Source: Streptomyces sp. NBC_00525
GTDB lineage: Bacteria; Actinomycetota; Actinomycetes; Streptomycetales; Streptomycetaceae
Direction of reading: 5' to 3'
Assembly: GCF_036346595.1 (NCBI RefSeq)
Contig: NZ_CP107834.1
Span: 5,332,001 to 5,396,000 of the forward strand
Length of the DNA: 64,000 nucleotides
Positions within the stretch are counted from its first letter, which is position 1. Every line of letters starts with the position of its first letter. Below, one piece after another: positions 51,348-61,400 of the stretch. The notes beneath the pieces were generated by a model. The model ran no database searches and had not been told where the DNA came from. It saw only the letters and a list, made by a program, of their open reading frames with translations. The position numbers were made by a program, and so were the translations under genes.

Positions 51348-51646
51348 AGTGGTCGAGCTGCTCCGCCGTGACGCGCGCGTGCGCAGGGCATGCTCCTTGA
51401 CGTGGTGCCAGTCAACGACTGGTCAAATCCGTTGGGTACGAGGACGGCTAGATATTAGTCACAGTGCAAAAACGGAATGGAACTGGGCTCACATGTGCAA
51501 CATCGGTCGGGCACATGATCCCCACGGCTTGCGGCGCGCCGTACGGGTGAGGCGCGGCCGGGGATATATCTGTATTCGGTGCCCCTTGTCCGTTCCGCAG
51601 CCCTCCGCACCCCGCCCCCGGCCGACGAGCCCCGCCGCCCCGCCGT
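51348..51646. other. Divergent promoter region between conservon and Mrp operon
   Basis: No gene is supported. A perfect palindrome, CCAGTC-AAC-GACTGG (51408-51422), lies 60 bp upstream of the sensor start and overlaps two TTGAC motifs on the reverse strand. An AT-rich patch, GATATATC (51563-51570) followed by TGTATT, stands out in the GC-rich background about 80 bp before mrpA and may be its -10 region. Confidence 0.55.
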
Positions 51647-54600
51647 ATGACCGCGTTCATCGCCGCCCACTTCGTCCTCGCGGCCTTCGCGCGCCCGCTG
51701 GTGGGACGGCTGGGCGCCCGCGCCTTCCTGGTCCTCGCGCTGCCCCCGGCCGCCACCACCTGCTGGGCGTTCACCCGCTGGGACGCCGCCGCCTCGGGCT
51801 CCGCGACCGACTGGACCTGGGCCTGGCTGCCCGCCTACGACGTCTCCGTCTCGCTGCGCCTGGACGCCCTGGCCGAACTGATGGTGCTGCTCGCGGCCGG
51901 GGTCGGCACCCTCGTCCTGCTGTACTGCGCCTCCTACTTCAGTGACACGACGCCCCGTCTCGCCGGATTCGCCGGGAACCTCCTCGCCTTCGCCGGGGCC
52001 ATGCTCGCCCTCGTCCTCAGCGACGACCTGATCACCCTCTACGTCTTCTGGGAGCTGACCACCGTCTTCTCGTACCTGCTCATCGGGTACGACAGCGAGC
52101 AGCGGCACAGCCGGCGCTCCGCCCTCCAGGCGCTGACCGTCACCACGCTCGGCGGCCTCGCCATGCTGATCGGCTTCCTGATCGTCGGCCGGCAGGCCGG
52201 CACCTACCGGATCTCCGCGATCCTCGCCGACCCGCCCCCGGCCGGCACCGCCGTCCAGGTCGCCGTCCTGCTGATCCTGTGCGGGGCCCTGTCCAAATCG
52301 GCCGTCTGGCCGTTCAGCCTCTGGCTGCCCAACGCCATGGCCGCGCCCACCCCCGTCAGCGCCTATCTGCACGCCGCCGCGATGGTCAAGGCCGGCGTCT
52401 ACCTGGTCGCCCGGCTCGCCCCCGCCTTCGCCGACGTGCCCGGCTGGCGGCCCGTCGTGATGGTCCTGGGCGCCGCGACGATGCTCCTCGCCGGCTGGCG
52501 GGCCCTGCGCCTGCACGACCTCAAGATCGTCCTCGCCTACGGCACCGTCAGCCAGCTCGGCTTCCTCACCCTGCTCGCGGGCGTCGGCAACCGGGACGCC
52601 GCGCTCGCCGCCGCCGTCATGATCCTCGCCCACGCCCTCTTCAAGGCCCCGCTGTTCCTGGTCACCGGCATCGTCGACCACGCCGCCGGCACCCGTGACC
52701 TGCGCAGACTCTCCGGCGTCGGCCGCGCGCTGCCCCATGTGTGCGCCGTCGCCGTGCTCGCCGGGCTCTCCATGGCCGCTCTGCCCCCGCTGCTCGGCTT
52801 CGCCGCCAAGGAGTCCGCGTTCGAGGCGCTGCTGCACGGGGACACCGCCGACCGCTGGGCGCTCGGCATCACGGTGGCGGGCTCGGCGCTCACCGTCGCC
52901 TACACCGCCCGCTTCCTGTGGGGCGCCTTCCTGCGCAAGGCCGGCGTCCCCGACACCCCCGTGCACCGCGTCGGGCCCGCCTTCCTCGCCGCGCCCGCCG
53001 TCCTCGCGCTCTGCGGTCTGGTGCTGGGGCCCGGCGTCGGCTGGACGGACCGGCTGCTGAGCGCCTACGCCGACACCTTCCCGGTCCCCGCCCACCCCTA
53101 CCACCTCGCGCTCTGGCACGGCTGGGGCACCGCCCTGCTGCTCTCCGCCGCCGCCACGGCGGGCGGCGCCGTGCTCTTCGCCGCGCGCGGCGGGGTCGCG
53201 CGGTTCTCCCGGCGCGTCGCCTGGCCCACCGCCGACGCCGTCTTCGGCCATCTGCTGCTGGGCCTGGAACGCCTCTCCCTCCAGGTCACCGGCTTCGTCC
53301 AGCGCGGCTCCCTCTCCGTCTACCTGGCCACCACCCTGCTGGTGATGCTCGCCGGACAGCTCTCCGTGCTCATCGCCGACCAGCCCTGGCGGAACGCCCC
53401 GGCGCCCCGGCTCTGGGACGTCCCGCTCCAGGGCGCCGTCGCCGCCCTGACCTGCGCGGCGGCCCTCCTCTGCCTCACCGTGCGGCGGCGCATGAAGGCC
53501 GTGGTGCTGGCCGGGCTCACCGGCTACGGGACCGCGCTGCTGTTCGTCGTGCAGGGCGGGCCCGACCTGGCGCTCACCCAGTTCTGCGTGGAAACCGTCT
53601 CGATGATCGTGTTCGTCCTGGTCCTGCGGCGGATGCCGGTCCACTTCCAGGAGTCCGTCAGCAGCTGGCGGCGGGCCGTGCGCGTCCCGGTCGCCCTGGC
53701 CGCCGCCGCCACTCTCGGCGTGGTGGTCTGGGTCGCCGCCGCCGCGCGCACCGCGCCCCCGGCCGGCGCCGCCATGGTCGAGGAGACCGCGCACCACGGC
53801 CTCAAGGACGTCGTCGCGACCATCCTGGTGGACCTGCGCGCCTGGGACACCATGGGGGAGTCCGCCGTACTCGCCGCCGCCGCGATCGGCGTGACCAGCC
53901 TCCTCTATCTGCACCGCCGCGCCGAGGGACCGGCCGCACCCGCCGACGGACCGGCCACACCCGCCGAGGGACGCGCCGCACCCGCCGAGGGACGCGCCGC
54001 ACCCGCCGATCGGCCTGCCGTACCCGCCGGGGAACGCCGGCGCACCGCCTGGTCCGTGACCGGCGAACCGCTGGCCGGGGTGCCGCACGGCGACGAGGGC
54101 GCGCCCGAACGCGGCTGGCTGGCGGCCGGCGCGACCCTCGCCCCGGAACACCGGTCCGTCGTCTTCGAGGTCATCGCGCGCCTGCTGTTCCACCCGATCC
54201 TGGTGCTCTCCGTCTACCTGCTGTTCTGCGCCGAGAACATGCCGGGCGGCGGCTTCGTCGGCGGCCTGGTCGCGGGCCTCGCCCTGATCACCCGCTATCT
54301 CGCGGGCGGCCGCTTCGAACTCGCCGAGGCCGCGCCCCTGCAACCCGGCCTCTTCACCGGCCTCGGCCTCTTCCTCTCCACCGGCGTCGCCCTCCTCGGC
54401 CTCCGGGACGGAACGGTCCTGCACGCCTGGACGTACCACGGCCACCTGCCGGTCTTCGGCGACTTCGAGTTCGGTACCCCGGTCCTCTTCGACTGCGGCG
54501 TCTATCTGCTGGTCCTCGGCGTCGTCCTCGACATCGTGCGGGCCCTCGGCGCCAAGATCGACCGCCAGATCGAGCGCGTCGCCGCCGAGAAGGCCGCCGC

Positions 54601-54664
54601 CCGCCGGACGGGCCCGCAGACCGGACCGCAGACCGGACCGCAGACCGGGGAGGCGACCCCGTGA
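51647..54664 (+). CDS. mrpA: Mrp-type Na+/H+ antiporter subunit A, fused to subunit B domain
   Basis: A 1005-residue polytopic membrane protein. The first 600 residues are a NuoL-like proton channel (TTVFSYLLIGYDSEQRHSRR; KSAVWPFSLWLPNAMAAPTP; ILAHALFKAPLFLVTGIVDH). The later region carries the MrpA C-terminal domain (GGPDLALTQFCVETVSMIVF), then the MrpB domain (NMPGGGFVGGLVAGLALITR). An in-frame low-complexity insert around residues 765-790 (PAEGRAAPAEG repeats) and a GPQT-repeat tail are local oddities. With MrpC-G it forms a complex exchanging cytoplasmic Na+ for H+. It overlaps mrpC by GTGA. Confidence 0.94.
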   Translation: MTAFIAAHFVLAAFARPLVGRLGARAFLVLALPPAATTCWAFTRWDAAASGSATDWTWAWLPAYDVSVSLRLDALAELMVLLAAGVGTLVLLYCASYFSDTTPRLAGFAGNLLAFAGAMLALVLSDDLITLYVFWELTTVFSYLLIGYDSEQRHSRRSALQALTVTTLGGLAMLIGFLIVGRQAGTYRISAILADPPPAGTAVQVAVLLILCGALSKSAVWPFSLWLPNAMAAPTPVSAYLHAAAMVKAGVYLVARLAPAFADVPGWRPVVMVLGAATMLLAGWRALRLHDLKIVLAYGTVSQLGFLTLLAGVGNRDAALAAAVMILAHALFKAPLFLVTGIVDHAAGTRDLRRLSGVGRALPHVCAVAVLAGLSMAALPPLLGFAAKESAFEALLHGDTADRWALGITVAGSALTVAYTARFLWGAFLRKAGVPDTPVHRVGPAFLAAPAVLALCGLVLGPGVGWTDRLLSAYADTFPVPAHPYHLALWHGWGTALLLSAAATAGGAVLFAARGGVARFSRRVAWPTADAVFGHLLLGLERLSLQVTGFVQRGSLSVYLATTLLVMLAGQLSVLIADQPWRNAPAPRLWDVPLQGAVAALTCAAALLCLTVRRRMKAVVLAGLTGYGTALLFVVQGGPDLALTQFCVETVSMIVFVLVLRRMPVHFQESVSSWRRAVRVPVALAAAATLGVVVWVAAAARTAPPAGAAMVEETAHHGLKDVVATILVDLRAWDTMGESAVLAAAAIGVTSLLYLHRRAEGPAAPADGPATPAEGRAAPAEGRAAPADRPAVPAGERRRTAWSVTGEPLAGVPHGDEGAPERGWLAAGATLAPEHRSVVFEVIARLLFHPILVLSVYLLFCAENMPGGGFVGGLVAGLALITRYLAGGRFELAEAAPLQPGLFTGLGLFLSTGVALLGLRDGTVLHAWTYHGHLPVFGDFEFGTPVLFDCGVYLLVLGVVLDIVRALGAKIDRQIERVAAEKAAARRTGPQTGPQTGPQTGEATP

Positions 54665-55287
54665 CCGTCAGCGCCTCGCTCCTGGCCACCGCGGCCGTCC
54701 TGTGCGCGGTCGGCGGCATCCTCATGCTGACCCGGCCCCTCACCCGCATCCTGCTCGGCGCGGTCGTCGCGAGCAACGGCATCAACCTGTTCGTCCTGTC
54801 CGCCACCGGGTCCGCCGGCCGCGAACCGCTGCTCTACGGCGTCGACCTCTCCCTGGTCACCGACCCGCTGCCGCAGGCCATCGCCCTCACCGCGATCGTC
54901 ATCACCCTGGCCACCACCGCGTTCCTGCTCGCCATGGCCTACCGGGGCCACCAGCTGACCGGCACCGACGAGGTCCACGACGACCTGGAGGACCGGCGCA
55001 TCGTCCTGCGCGCCGAAGTACTGGACGAACGCGACGAACTGCGCGCCCGCTTCCGGGCCGACGGCGACCGCAGCGACGAGGCCCGCCGCCGCTACCGCGA
55101 GGAGCGCCGCCGGCTGCGGGCCCGGCTGCGCGCCGACCGCGCCCTCCAGGCCCGCGGCCGCGACGCCACCGGCGACCTGTGGCACGACATCCTCGGCGCC
55201 GACCCGGAGGACCGCCCCGCGACCGGGGACGGCGGCCAAAGCGGAACCACCGACCCCGACGCCCCGAGACCGGGAGACACCGGATGA
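54661..55287 (+). CDS. mrpC: Mrp antiporter subunit C with long cytoplasmic tail
   Basis: A 208-residue NuoK-like subunit. Residues 1-95 contain three membrane helices (LLATAAVLCAVGGILMLTRP; ILLGAVVASNGINLFVLSAT; PLPQAIALTAIVITLATTAF), the normal MrpC. The remaining 110 residues are a highly charged helical extension (DELRARFRADGDRSDEARRR), roughly doubling the usual length. It starts by GTGA overlap and ends by ATGA overlap. Confidence 0.92.
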   Translation: MTVSASLLATAAVLCAVGGILMLTRPLTRILLGAVVASNGINLFVLSATGSAGREPLLYGVDLSLVTDPLPQAIALTAIVITLATTAFLLAMAYRGHQLTGTDEVHDDLEDRRIVLRAEVLDERDELRARFRADGDRSDEARRRYREERRRLRARLRADRALQARGRDATGDLWHDILGADPEDRPATGDGGQSGTTDPDAPRPGDTG

Positions 55288-56936
55288 ACGCCCTCGTCCC
55301 GCTGCCGGTCCTGCTCCCGCTGTGCGCGACGGGCCTGAGCCTCGCCTTCGGCACCCGGCTCAAATGGTTCCAGCGCTTCGTCAGCGTCGCCGTGCTCACC
55401 GCCGTCCTCGGCCTCTCGGTCACGCTGATGATCGCCGCCGACCGGAACGGGCCGCTCTCCGTGCACCTCGGCGACTTCGCGCCGCCGCTCGGCATCACCC
55501 TCGTCGCCGACCGGCTCTCCGGGCTGATGCTGACGGTCTCGTCGGCCGTCACCCTGTGCGTCCTCGTCTACTCCCTGGGCCAGGGCATGGCCGACCGGGA
55601 CGAGGAGACACCGGTCGCCGTCTTCCACCCCGCCTATCTGATCCTGGTCGCCGGGGTCTCCTGCACCTTCCTCGCCGGAGACCTGGTCAACCTCTACGTC
55701 GGCTTCGAGATCATGCTCGTCGCCAGCTTCGTCCTGCTCACCCTCGGCGGCACCGGACCCCGCATCCGCGCCGGCTCCACGTACGTGATCATCTCGCTGT
55801 TCTCCTCGATGCTGTTCCTCACCGCCATCGCCATGACGTACGCGGCGACCGGCACCGCCAACTTCGCCCAGCTCGCCGAACGCCTCCCCGGCCTCCCGCT
55901 CGGCGTCCAGACCCTCATCCAGGCCATGCTGCTCACGGTCTTCGCGATCAAGGCCGCCGTCTTCCCGCTCGCCGCCTGGCTGCCCGACTCCTACCCGACC
56001 GCGCCCGCCCCCGTGACCGCCGTCTTCGCCGGACTGCTCACCAAGGTCGGCGTCTACTGCATGCTGCGCACCGAGACCCTCCTCTTCCCCGGCAACCGGC
56101 TCGGCGACCTGCTGATGGCGGCGGCGCTCGCCTCGATGGTCATCGGCATCATGGGCGCCGTCGCGCAGACCGACTTCAAGCGGCTGCTGTCCTTCACCCT
56201 GATCAGCCACATCGGCTACATGGTCTTCGGCATCGGCCTGGCCACCCGCGACGCGTACGGTGGCGCCATCGTGTACGTCGTCCACCACATCACCGTGCAG
56301 ACGACGCTGTTCCTGGTCGCCGGGCTCATCGAGCGCCGGGGCGGCACCACCGAACTCACCCGGCTCGGCGGCATCGCCCGCGCCGCCCCCGCGCTCGCCG
56401 TCCTCTTCTTCGTCCCCGCGATGAACCTGGCCGGCATCCCCCCGCTGTCCGGCTTCATCGGCAAACTGGGCCTGATGCGCGCCGGGGTCGCCGAGGGCGG
56501 GGTGTGGGCCTGGATTCTCGTCGTCGGCGCGACCGTGACGAGCCTGCTCACGCTGTACGTGATGGCCAAGGTCTGGAACCTCGCCTTCTGGCGGGCCGCC
56601 CCGCCGGGCCAGGCCGCCGCCGGCACCGTCCTGGAGTCCGACGACGACAGCGACGACGACGAGGACACCGGCCCCGACCGGGTGCCCGGCAGCGGCGACG
56701 AGGGCGTGCGCTTCCGCCACCAGCCGGCCGGGCTCGCCGTCGCCGCCACCCTCCACGGCCACGCCGTCACCACCACCAGCGTGCTGCCCCGCCCGATGAC
56801 CTGGGCGACCGGCGCCGCGGTCGCCCTCGGCCTCGCCTTCACCGTGTTCGGCGGCCCGCTCACCTCCTACACCGACCGCGCCGCCGCCGAACTCATCGCC
56901 CGCACGCCCTACACCCAGGAGGTGCTCGGACGGTGA
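55284..56936 (+). CDS. mrpD: Mrp antiporter subunit D
   Basis: A 550-residue NuoN/M-like proton-translocating subunit with about 14 membrane helices. Signature sequences include DLVNLYVGFEIMLVASFVLL, the lysine helix FAIKAAVFPLAAWLPDSYPT, and VAQTDFKRLLSFTLISHIGY. Between the last two helices an acidic insert (ESDDDSDDDEDTGPDR) of about 50 residues lies in a loop where homologues are shorter. It overlaps mrpC by ATGA and mrpE by GTGA. Confidence 0.94.
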   Translation: MNALVPLPVLLPLCATGLSLAFGTRLKWFQRFVSVAVLTAVLGLSVTLMIAADRNGPLSVHLGDFAPPLGITLVADRLSGLMLTVSSAVTLCVLVYSLGQGMADRDEETPVAVFHPAYLILVAGVSCTFLAGDLVNLYVGFEIMLVASFVLLTLGGTGPRIRAGSTYVIISLFSSMLFLTAIAMTYAATGTANFAQLAERLPGLPLGVQTLIQAMLLTVFAIKAAVFPLAAWLPDSYPTAPAPVTAVFAGLLTKVGVYCMLRTETLLFPGNRLGDLLMAAALASMVIGIMGAVAQTDFKRLLSFTLISHIGYMVFGIGLATRDAYGGAIVYVVHHITVQTTLFLVAGLIERRGGTTELTRLGGIARAAPALAVLFFVPAMNLAGIPPLSGFIGKLGLMRAGVAEGGVWAWILVVGATVTSLLTLYVMAKVWNLAFWRAAPPGQAAAGTVLESDDDSDDDEDTGPDRVPGSGDEGVRFRHQPAGLAVAATLHGHAVTTTSVLPRPMTWATGAAVALGLAFTVFGGPLTSYTDRAAAELIARTPYTQEVLGR

Positions 56937-57574
56937 AACGCCTGGTCACCTTCTCGTTCCGGAACAAGGACCTGCCGCCCTTCAGCGCCGCGTTCGGCGG
57001 CCGCCGCCGGCGCGTCCTGGACCTGCCGCTGATCGCCTGGCTCACCTTCATCTGGGTGCTGCTCTGGTCGAGCCCGAACTGGGCCAACCTGCTGACCGGG
57101 GTCCTGGTCGCGGTGGCCGTCTGCCTCGCCTTCCCGCTGCCCAAGGTCGACCTCGGGCTGCGACTGCACCCCTGGGGCATGCTGCGGCTGGCCGGCTACC
57201 TCCTGTACGACATGTACACCTCGGGCATGAAGGTCACCCGGCAGATCCACGGCAGCAGCACGCGCCGCGCCGCCGTCATCGCCGTACCGCTGCGCTGCCG
57301 CTCCGACCTGATGCTCACCGCCGTCGCGGTCGCGGTCTCCAACGTGCCCGACAGCTCGGTCGTCGAGGTGCGCCGCGCCACCGCCACCGTCTTCGTGCAC
57401 ATCCTGGACGGCCGGCCCGCCGAACTGGCGGCGGCCCAGCGGTCCGTCTGGCGCACCGAGGAGCTGATCGTACGGGCCTTCGGCACCCGCGAGGAGATCG
57501 AGCGCGTCGCCGCCCCGCCCCCGCCCGCACCCCACACCGGCCCCCCGCCGGACCACCAGGAGGACAGGCCATGA
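56933..57574 (+). CDS. mrpE: Mrp antiporter subunit E
   Basis: A 213-residue MrpE protein. Membrane segments LPLIAWLTFIWVLLWSSPNW and LLTGVLVAVAVCLAFPLP are followed by the cytoplasmic domain with MKVTRQIHG and VSNVPDSSVVEV. An unusual N-terminal basic stretch and a proline-rich tail are present. It is needed for complex assembly. Confidence 0.92.
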   Translation: MKRLVTFSFRNKDLPPFSAAFGGRRRRVLDLPLIAWLTFIWVLLWSSPNWANLLTGVLVAVAVCLAFPLPKVDLGLRLHPWGMLRLAGYLLYDMYTSGMKVTRQIHGSSTRRAAVIAVPLRCRSDLMLTAVAVAVSNVPDSSVVEVRRATATVFVHILDGRPAELAAAQRSVWRTEELIVRAFGTREEIERVAAPPPPAPHTGPPPDHQEDRP

Positions 57575-57939
57575 GCGCGCCCCAGACCGTGGACCGGGTG
57601 CTGATCGTCGCAGCCGTCGTCCTCATCGTGATCGCCGGCGCGGCCCTGCTCGCCCGCGTCTGGCGCGGGCCCTCCATGCTGGACCGGGCCATCGCCCTGG
57701 ACGTCTGCGCCGCCCTGATCATCGCCGGGCTCGGCGCCAAGTCGGCGCTCGCCCGCGACCCGTTCTACTTCCCGATCATGCTGGTGCTCGCCTTCCTCGG
57801 CTTCACCGGCTCGGTCGGCATCGCCCGCTTCATCGCCGTACGCGACCGGCCGCCCGGCCATCCGCGCCGCCCCGGCCGGAACGACGGCGGCGGCCGGAAC
57901 GACGGCGGCGGCCGGAACGACGGCGGCGGCGCCTCATGA
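57571..57939 (+). CDS. mrpF: Mrp antiporter subunit F
   Basis: A 122-residue three-helix subunit. VDRVLIVAAVVLIVIAGAAL, the RVWRGPSMLDRAIALDVCAA loop and the FPIMLVLAFLGFTGSVGIAR helix match the MrpF family. The last 25 residues are a Gly-Asn-Asp repeat tail from an 18-bp tandem repeat. ATGA overlaps link it on both sides. Confidence 0.92.
   Translation: MSAPQTVDRVLIVAAVVLIVIAGAALLARVWRGPSMLDRAIALDVCAALIIAGLGAKSALARDPFYFPIMLVLAFLGFTGSVGIARFIAVRDRPPGHPRRPGRNDGGGRNDGGGRNDGGGAS
57877..57930 (+). repeat. 18-bp perfect tandem repeat at the 3' end of mrpF
   Basis: Three identical copies of CGGAACGACGGCGGCGGC (57877-57894, 57895-57912, 57913-57930) encode RNDGGG units at the C-terminus of MrpF. 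The perfect identity suggests recent expansion. The reading frame is kept at any copy number. Confidence 0.92.
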
Positions 57940-58289
57940 GCGTCTGGCTCCAGATCCTGGACACGGCGGGCGCGGCGCTGGTGCTGCTCGGCGCGGCGAT
58001 CTGCCTGCTCGGGGTGGTCGGCATGCTGCGCCTCAAGGACGTGCTGTCGCGCAGCCACGCCGCGACGAAACCGCAGGCGCTCGGCATGCTCATCGTGCTC
58101 GCCGGGGTCGCGCTGCGGCTGCGCAGCGGCATGGACCTCGCCACGCTGGCGCTGATCGGCTTCTTCCAGCTGATGACCGGCCCCGTCGCCGCCCACCTGG
58201 TGGCCCGCTCCGCCTACCGGACCGGGCAGGTGGATCACTCCGAGCTGCTCTTCGACGACCTGGACGAGCAGCTCACCGAGGAGACCTGA
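57936..58289 (+). CDS. mrpG: Mrp antiporter subunit G
   Basis: A 117-residue MrpG: DTAGAALVLLGAAICLLGVV, then GMLRLKDVLSRSHAATKPQA, the core family signature, and a third helix LALIGFFQLMTGPVAAHLVA. It ends the operon. Together with the fused A/B and C-F subunits the set is complete. Confidence 0.93.
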   Translation: MSVWLQILDTAGAALVLLGAAICLLGVVGMLRLKDVLSRSHAATKPQALGMLIVLAGVALRLRSGMDLATLALIGFFQLMTGPVAAHLVARSAYRTGQVDHSELLFDDLDEQLTEET

Positions 58290-58335
58290 CCCCCCAGCGC
58301 TTCTCACAGCGGTCACCGGACCAGTGTGCGTCGAG

Positions 58336-58376
58336 CGTTACCACCCATGATCGGCCGGGGCCACACCCGCGTAACG
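58336..58376. promoter_or_regulatory. GTAAC inverted half-sites upstream of the nitrate reductase gene
   Basis: CGTTAC (58336-58341) and GTAACG (58371-58376) are perfect inverted 6-mers 29 bp apart, 50-90 bp before the nitrate reductase start. GTAAC is a half-site of the actinobacterial GlnR box, which would fit nitrogen control, but the GAAAC half-sites are not convincing. Confidence 0.35.
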
Positions 58377-58425
58377 GCCCCTTCCTACCGTCGAAGGACG
58401 ATCCGATTCATGGAAGGTCGCCCCG

Positions 58426-61400
58426 GTGCCCCCACTCAGCTCGTCGGCCGACACCACTCAGGTCCGTACGGTTTGCTCGTACTGCGGGGTGGGCTGCGGC
58501 ATGGTCCTCGACATCGCGTCCGGGCCGGACGGGCGCCGTACCGTCCGCAAGGCGTCGGGGGACCGGGCCCATCCCGCCAACTCCGGCCGCCTGTGCACCA
58601 AGGGCGCCACCACCGCCGACCTGCTCGCCGCGCCCGGCCGGCTGACCACCGCGCTGATGCGGCCCGCACGCGGCGCGGAGCCCGTACCGGTCGCCGTGGA
58701 CGAGGCGATCGCCGCCACCGCGCGGCGGCTGCGCGCCGTCGTCGACACGCACGGGCCGGACGCCGTCGCCTTCTACATGTCCGGGCAGCTGAGCCTGGAG
58801 GCGCAGTACCTCGCCAACAAACTGGCCAAGGGGTTCATCCGGACCAACCGCGTCGAGTCCAACTCGCGGCTGTGCATGGCCAGCGCGGGCAGCGGCTACA
58901 AACTGTCCCTCGGCGCGGACGGCCCACCCGGCTCCTACGACGACCTGGACCGCGCCGACGTCTTCCTGGTCATCGGCTCCAACATGGCCGACTGCCACCC
59001 GGTCCTCTTCCTGCGCCTCCTCGACCGGGTCAAGGCCGGCGCCAGACTGATCGTGGTCGACCCCCGGCGCACCGCCACCGCCGACAAGGCCGACCTCTTC
59101 CTGCGCGTCCGCCCCGGCACCGACCTGGCCCTCCTCAACGGCCTGCTCCACCTGCTCCACGCTAACGGGCACACCGACCCCGCGTTCATCGCCGCGCACA
59201 CCGAGGGCTGGGAGGCGATGCCGGAATTCCTCGCCGACTACCCGCCGGACGCGGTCGCCGCGCTCACCGGCGTCCCGGAGGAGGACCTGCGCCGCGCCGC
59301 CCGCTGGATCGGCGAGGCCGGGCAGTGGACGAGCTGCTGGACCATGGGCCTCAACCAGTCCACGCACGGCACCTGGAACACCAACGCGCTGATCAACCTG
59401 CACCTGGCGACGGGCGCCATCTGCCGTCCGGGCAGCGGCCCCCTCTCGCTCACCGGCCAGCCCAACGCCATGGGCGGTCGCGAAATGGGCTACATGGGCC
59501 CCGGACTGCCCGGTCAGCGATCGCTCCTGGACGACGAGGACCGGGCCTTCACCGAGGAGCTGTGGGGCCTGGCGCCCGGCACCCTGCGCAAGGACGAGTG
59601 CGGCCGGGGCACGGTCGAGATGTTCGAACGGATGGCGGCCGGCGACATCAGGGCGTGCTGGATCATCTGCACCAACCCGGTCGCCTCGGTCGCCAACCGG
59701 AGCACCGTCGTCAAGGCCCTGGCGGCCGCCGAACTCGTCATCACCCAGGACGCCTTCGCCGAAACGGAGACCAACGCCCACGCCGACATCATGCTGCCGG
59801 GAGCGCTGTGGAGCGAGACGGAGGGCGTACTCGTCAACAGCGAACGCAACCTCACCCTCGCCCGCCCCGCCGTCGACCCGCCCGGCGAAGCCCTCGCGGA
59901 CTGGCGGATCATCGCCCGCGTCGCCCGCGCGATGGGGTACGAGGACGGCTTCACCTACGACAGCGCCGAGGACGTCTTCGAGGAGATCAAGCGCGCGGCC
60001 AACCCCCGCACCGGCTACGACCTGCGGGGCGTGACGTACGAACGGCTGCGCACCGCCCCCGTCCAGTGGCCCGCGCCCACCCCGGACGGCCCGGACCGCA
60101 ACCCGATCCGCTACCTCGCCCCGGACGGCGGCGGACCGGTCTTCCCGACCCCGACCGGCCGGGCCCGCTTCTTCGCCCGCCCCCATCTGCCGCCCGCCGA
60201 ACTCCCGGACGACGACTACCCCTTCGTGCTGAACACCGGGCGCGTCCCGCACCAGTGGCACACCCTCACCAAGACGGGCCGGGTCGCCAAGCTCAACCGG
60301 CTGAACCCCGGCCCGTTCGTGGAGGTGCACCCCGAGGACGCGGCCCGCCTGGGCATCGCGGAGGGGGACGCGGTGGAGGTGGCCTCGCGGCGCGGGCGGG
60401 CGGTGCTGCCGGCCGCGGTCACCGACCGGGTCGCGCCGGGCTGCTGCTTCGCGCCCTTCCACTGGAACGACCTGTTCGGCAAGGACCTCGCCGTCAACGC
60501 GGTGACGGGGGACGCGGTGGACCCGGTCTCCTTCCAGCCGGAGTTCAAGGTGTGCGCGGTGACCCTGACGAAGGCGGCAGTGCCACCCCCGCCGGCGCAG
60601 GTGCCCGAGCGGGCGCCCGCCGTCGCCTTCGGCCTGGAGAGCGCCCCGCCCCCGGTCCTCGCCGAGCACGAGCGGCAGTATCTGGTCGGCTTCCTCGCCG
60701 GTCTCGCGCTGGGCGCCCCCGGCATCCCGGTCCTCCCGCCCGACGCCCCCTTCGCCACCGAGCACGCCCGCTGGGTCAACGGCGTCCTGGCCGGCCTGTA
60801 CTCGCGCGCGACCCCGCCCGCCGGAGCCGCCGCGCCCACGCCCGCACCCGAGCCCGCACCCGCCGGGCCGGCGGGGCGCGAGGTGGTCGTGCTGTGGGCC
60901 TCGCAGACCGGCAACGCCGAGGAGTTCGCCGCCGCCACCGCGGACCGGCTCACCGCCACCGGCCACCGTGCCCGCCTCCTCGGCATGGACGAGGCCGATC
61001 CGCGCGCCCTGCCCCCGGCCGCCGACCTCCTCCTGATCACCAGCACCTTCGGGGACGGCGACGCGCCCGACAACGGCTCCGGGTTCTGGACGGCCCTGAC
61101 GGCCGCCGACGCCCCGCCCCTGGACGGCCGGCGGTACGCGGTACTGGCCTTCGGCGACTCCTCGTACGACGACTTCTGCGGGCACGGCCGCCGGCTGGAC
61201 CGGCGCCTGGAGGAGCTGGGGGCCGTCCGCCTCGCCCCGCGCACCGACTGCGAACCCGACTACGAGCCGTCCGCGCTGCACTGGCTCGACCAGGTCCTCG
61301 CCGGCCTCGCCGGCCCGCCCGCCGGGAGCACCCCGCCCGCCGCAGGCACGCCCTCCACCGCCCCGCCGCCCGCCGGGAGCACCCCGCCGCCGGCCCCCGC

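Noticed and set aside
58336..58376. A full GlnR box before nasA
   Set aside because: Only GTAAC half-sites are visible, inverted and 29 bp apart, without the expected GAAAC partners at 6-bp spacing, so it is listed only as a weak candidate.
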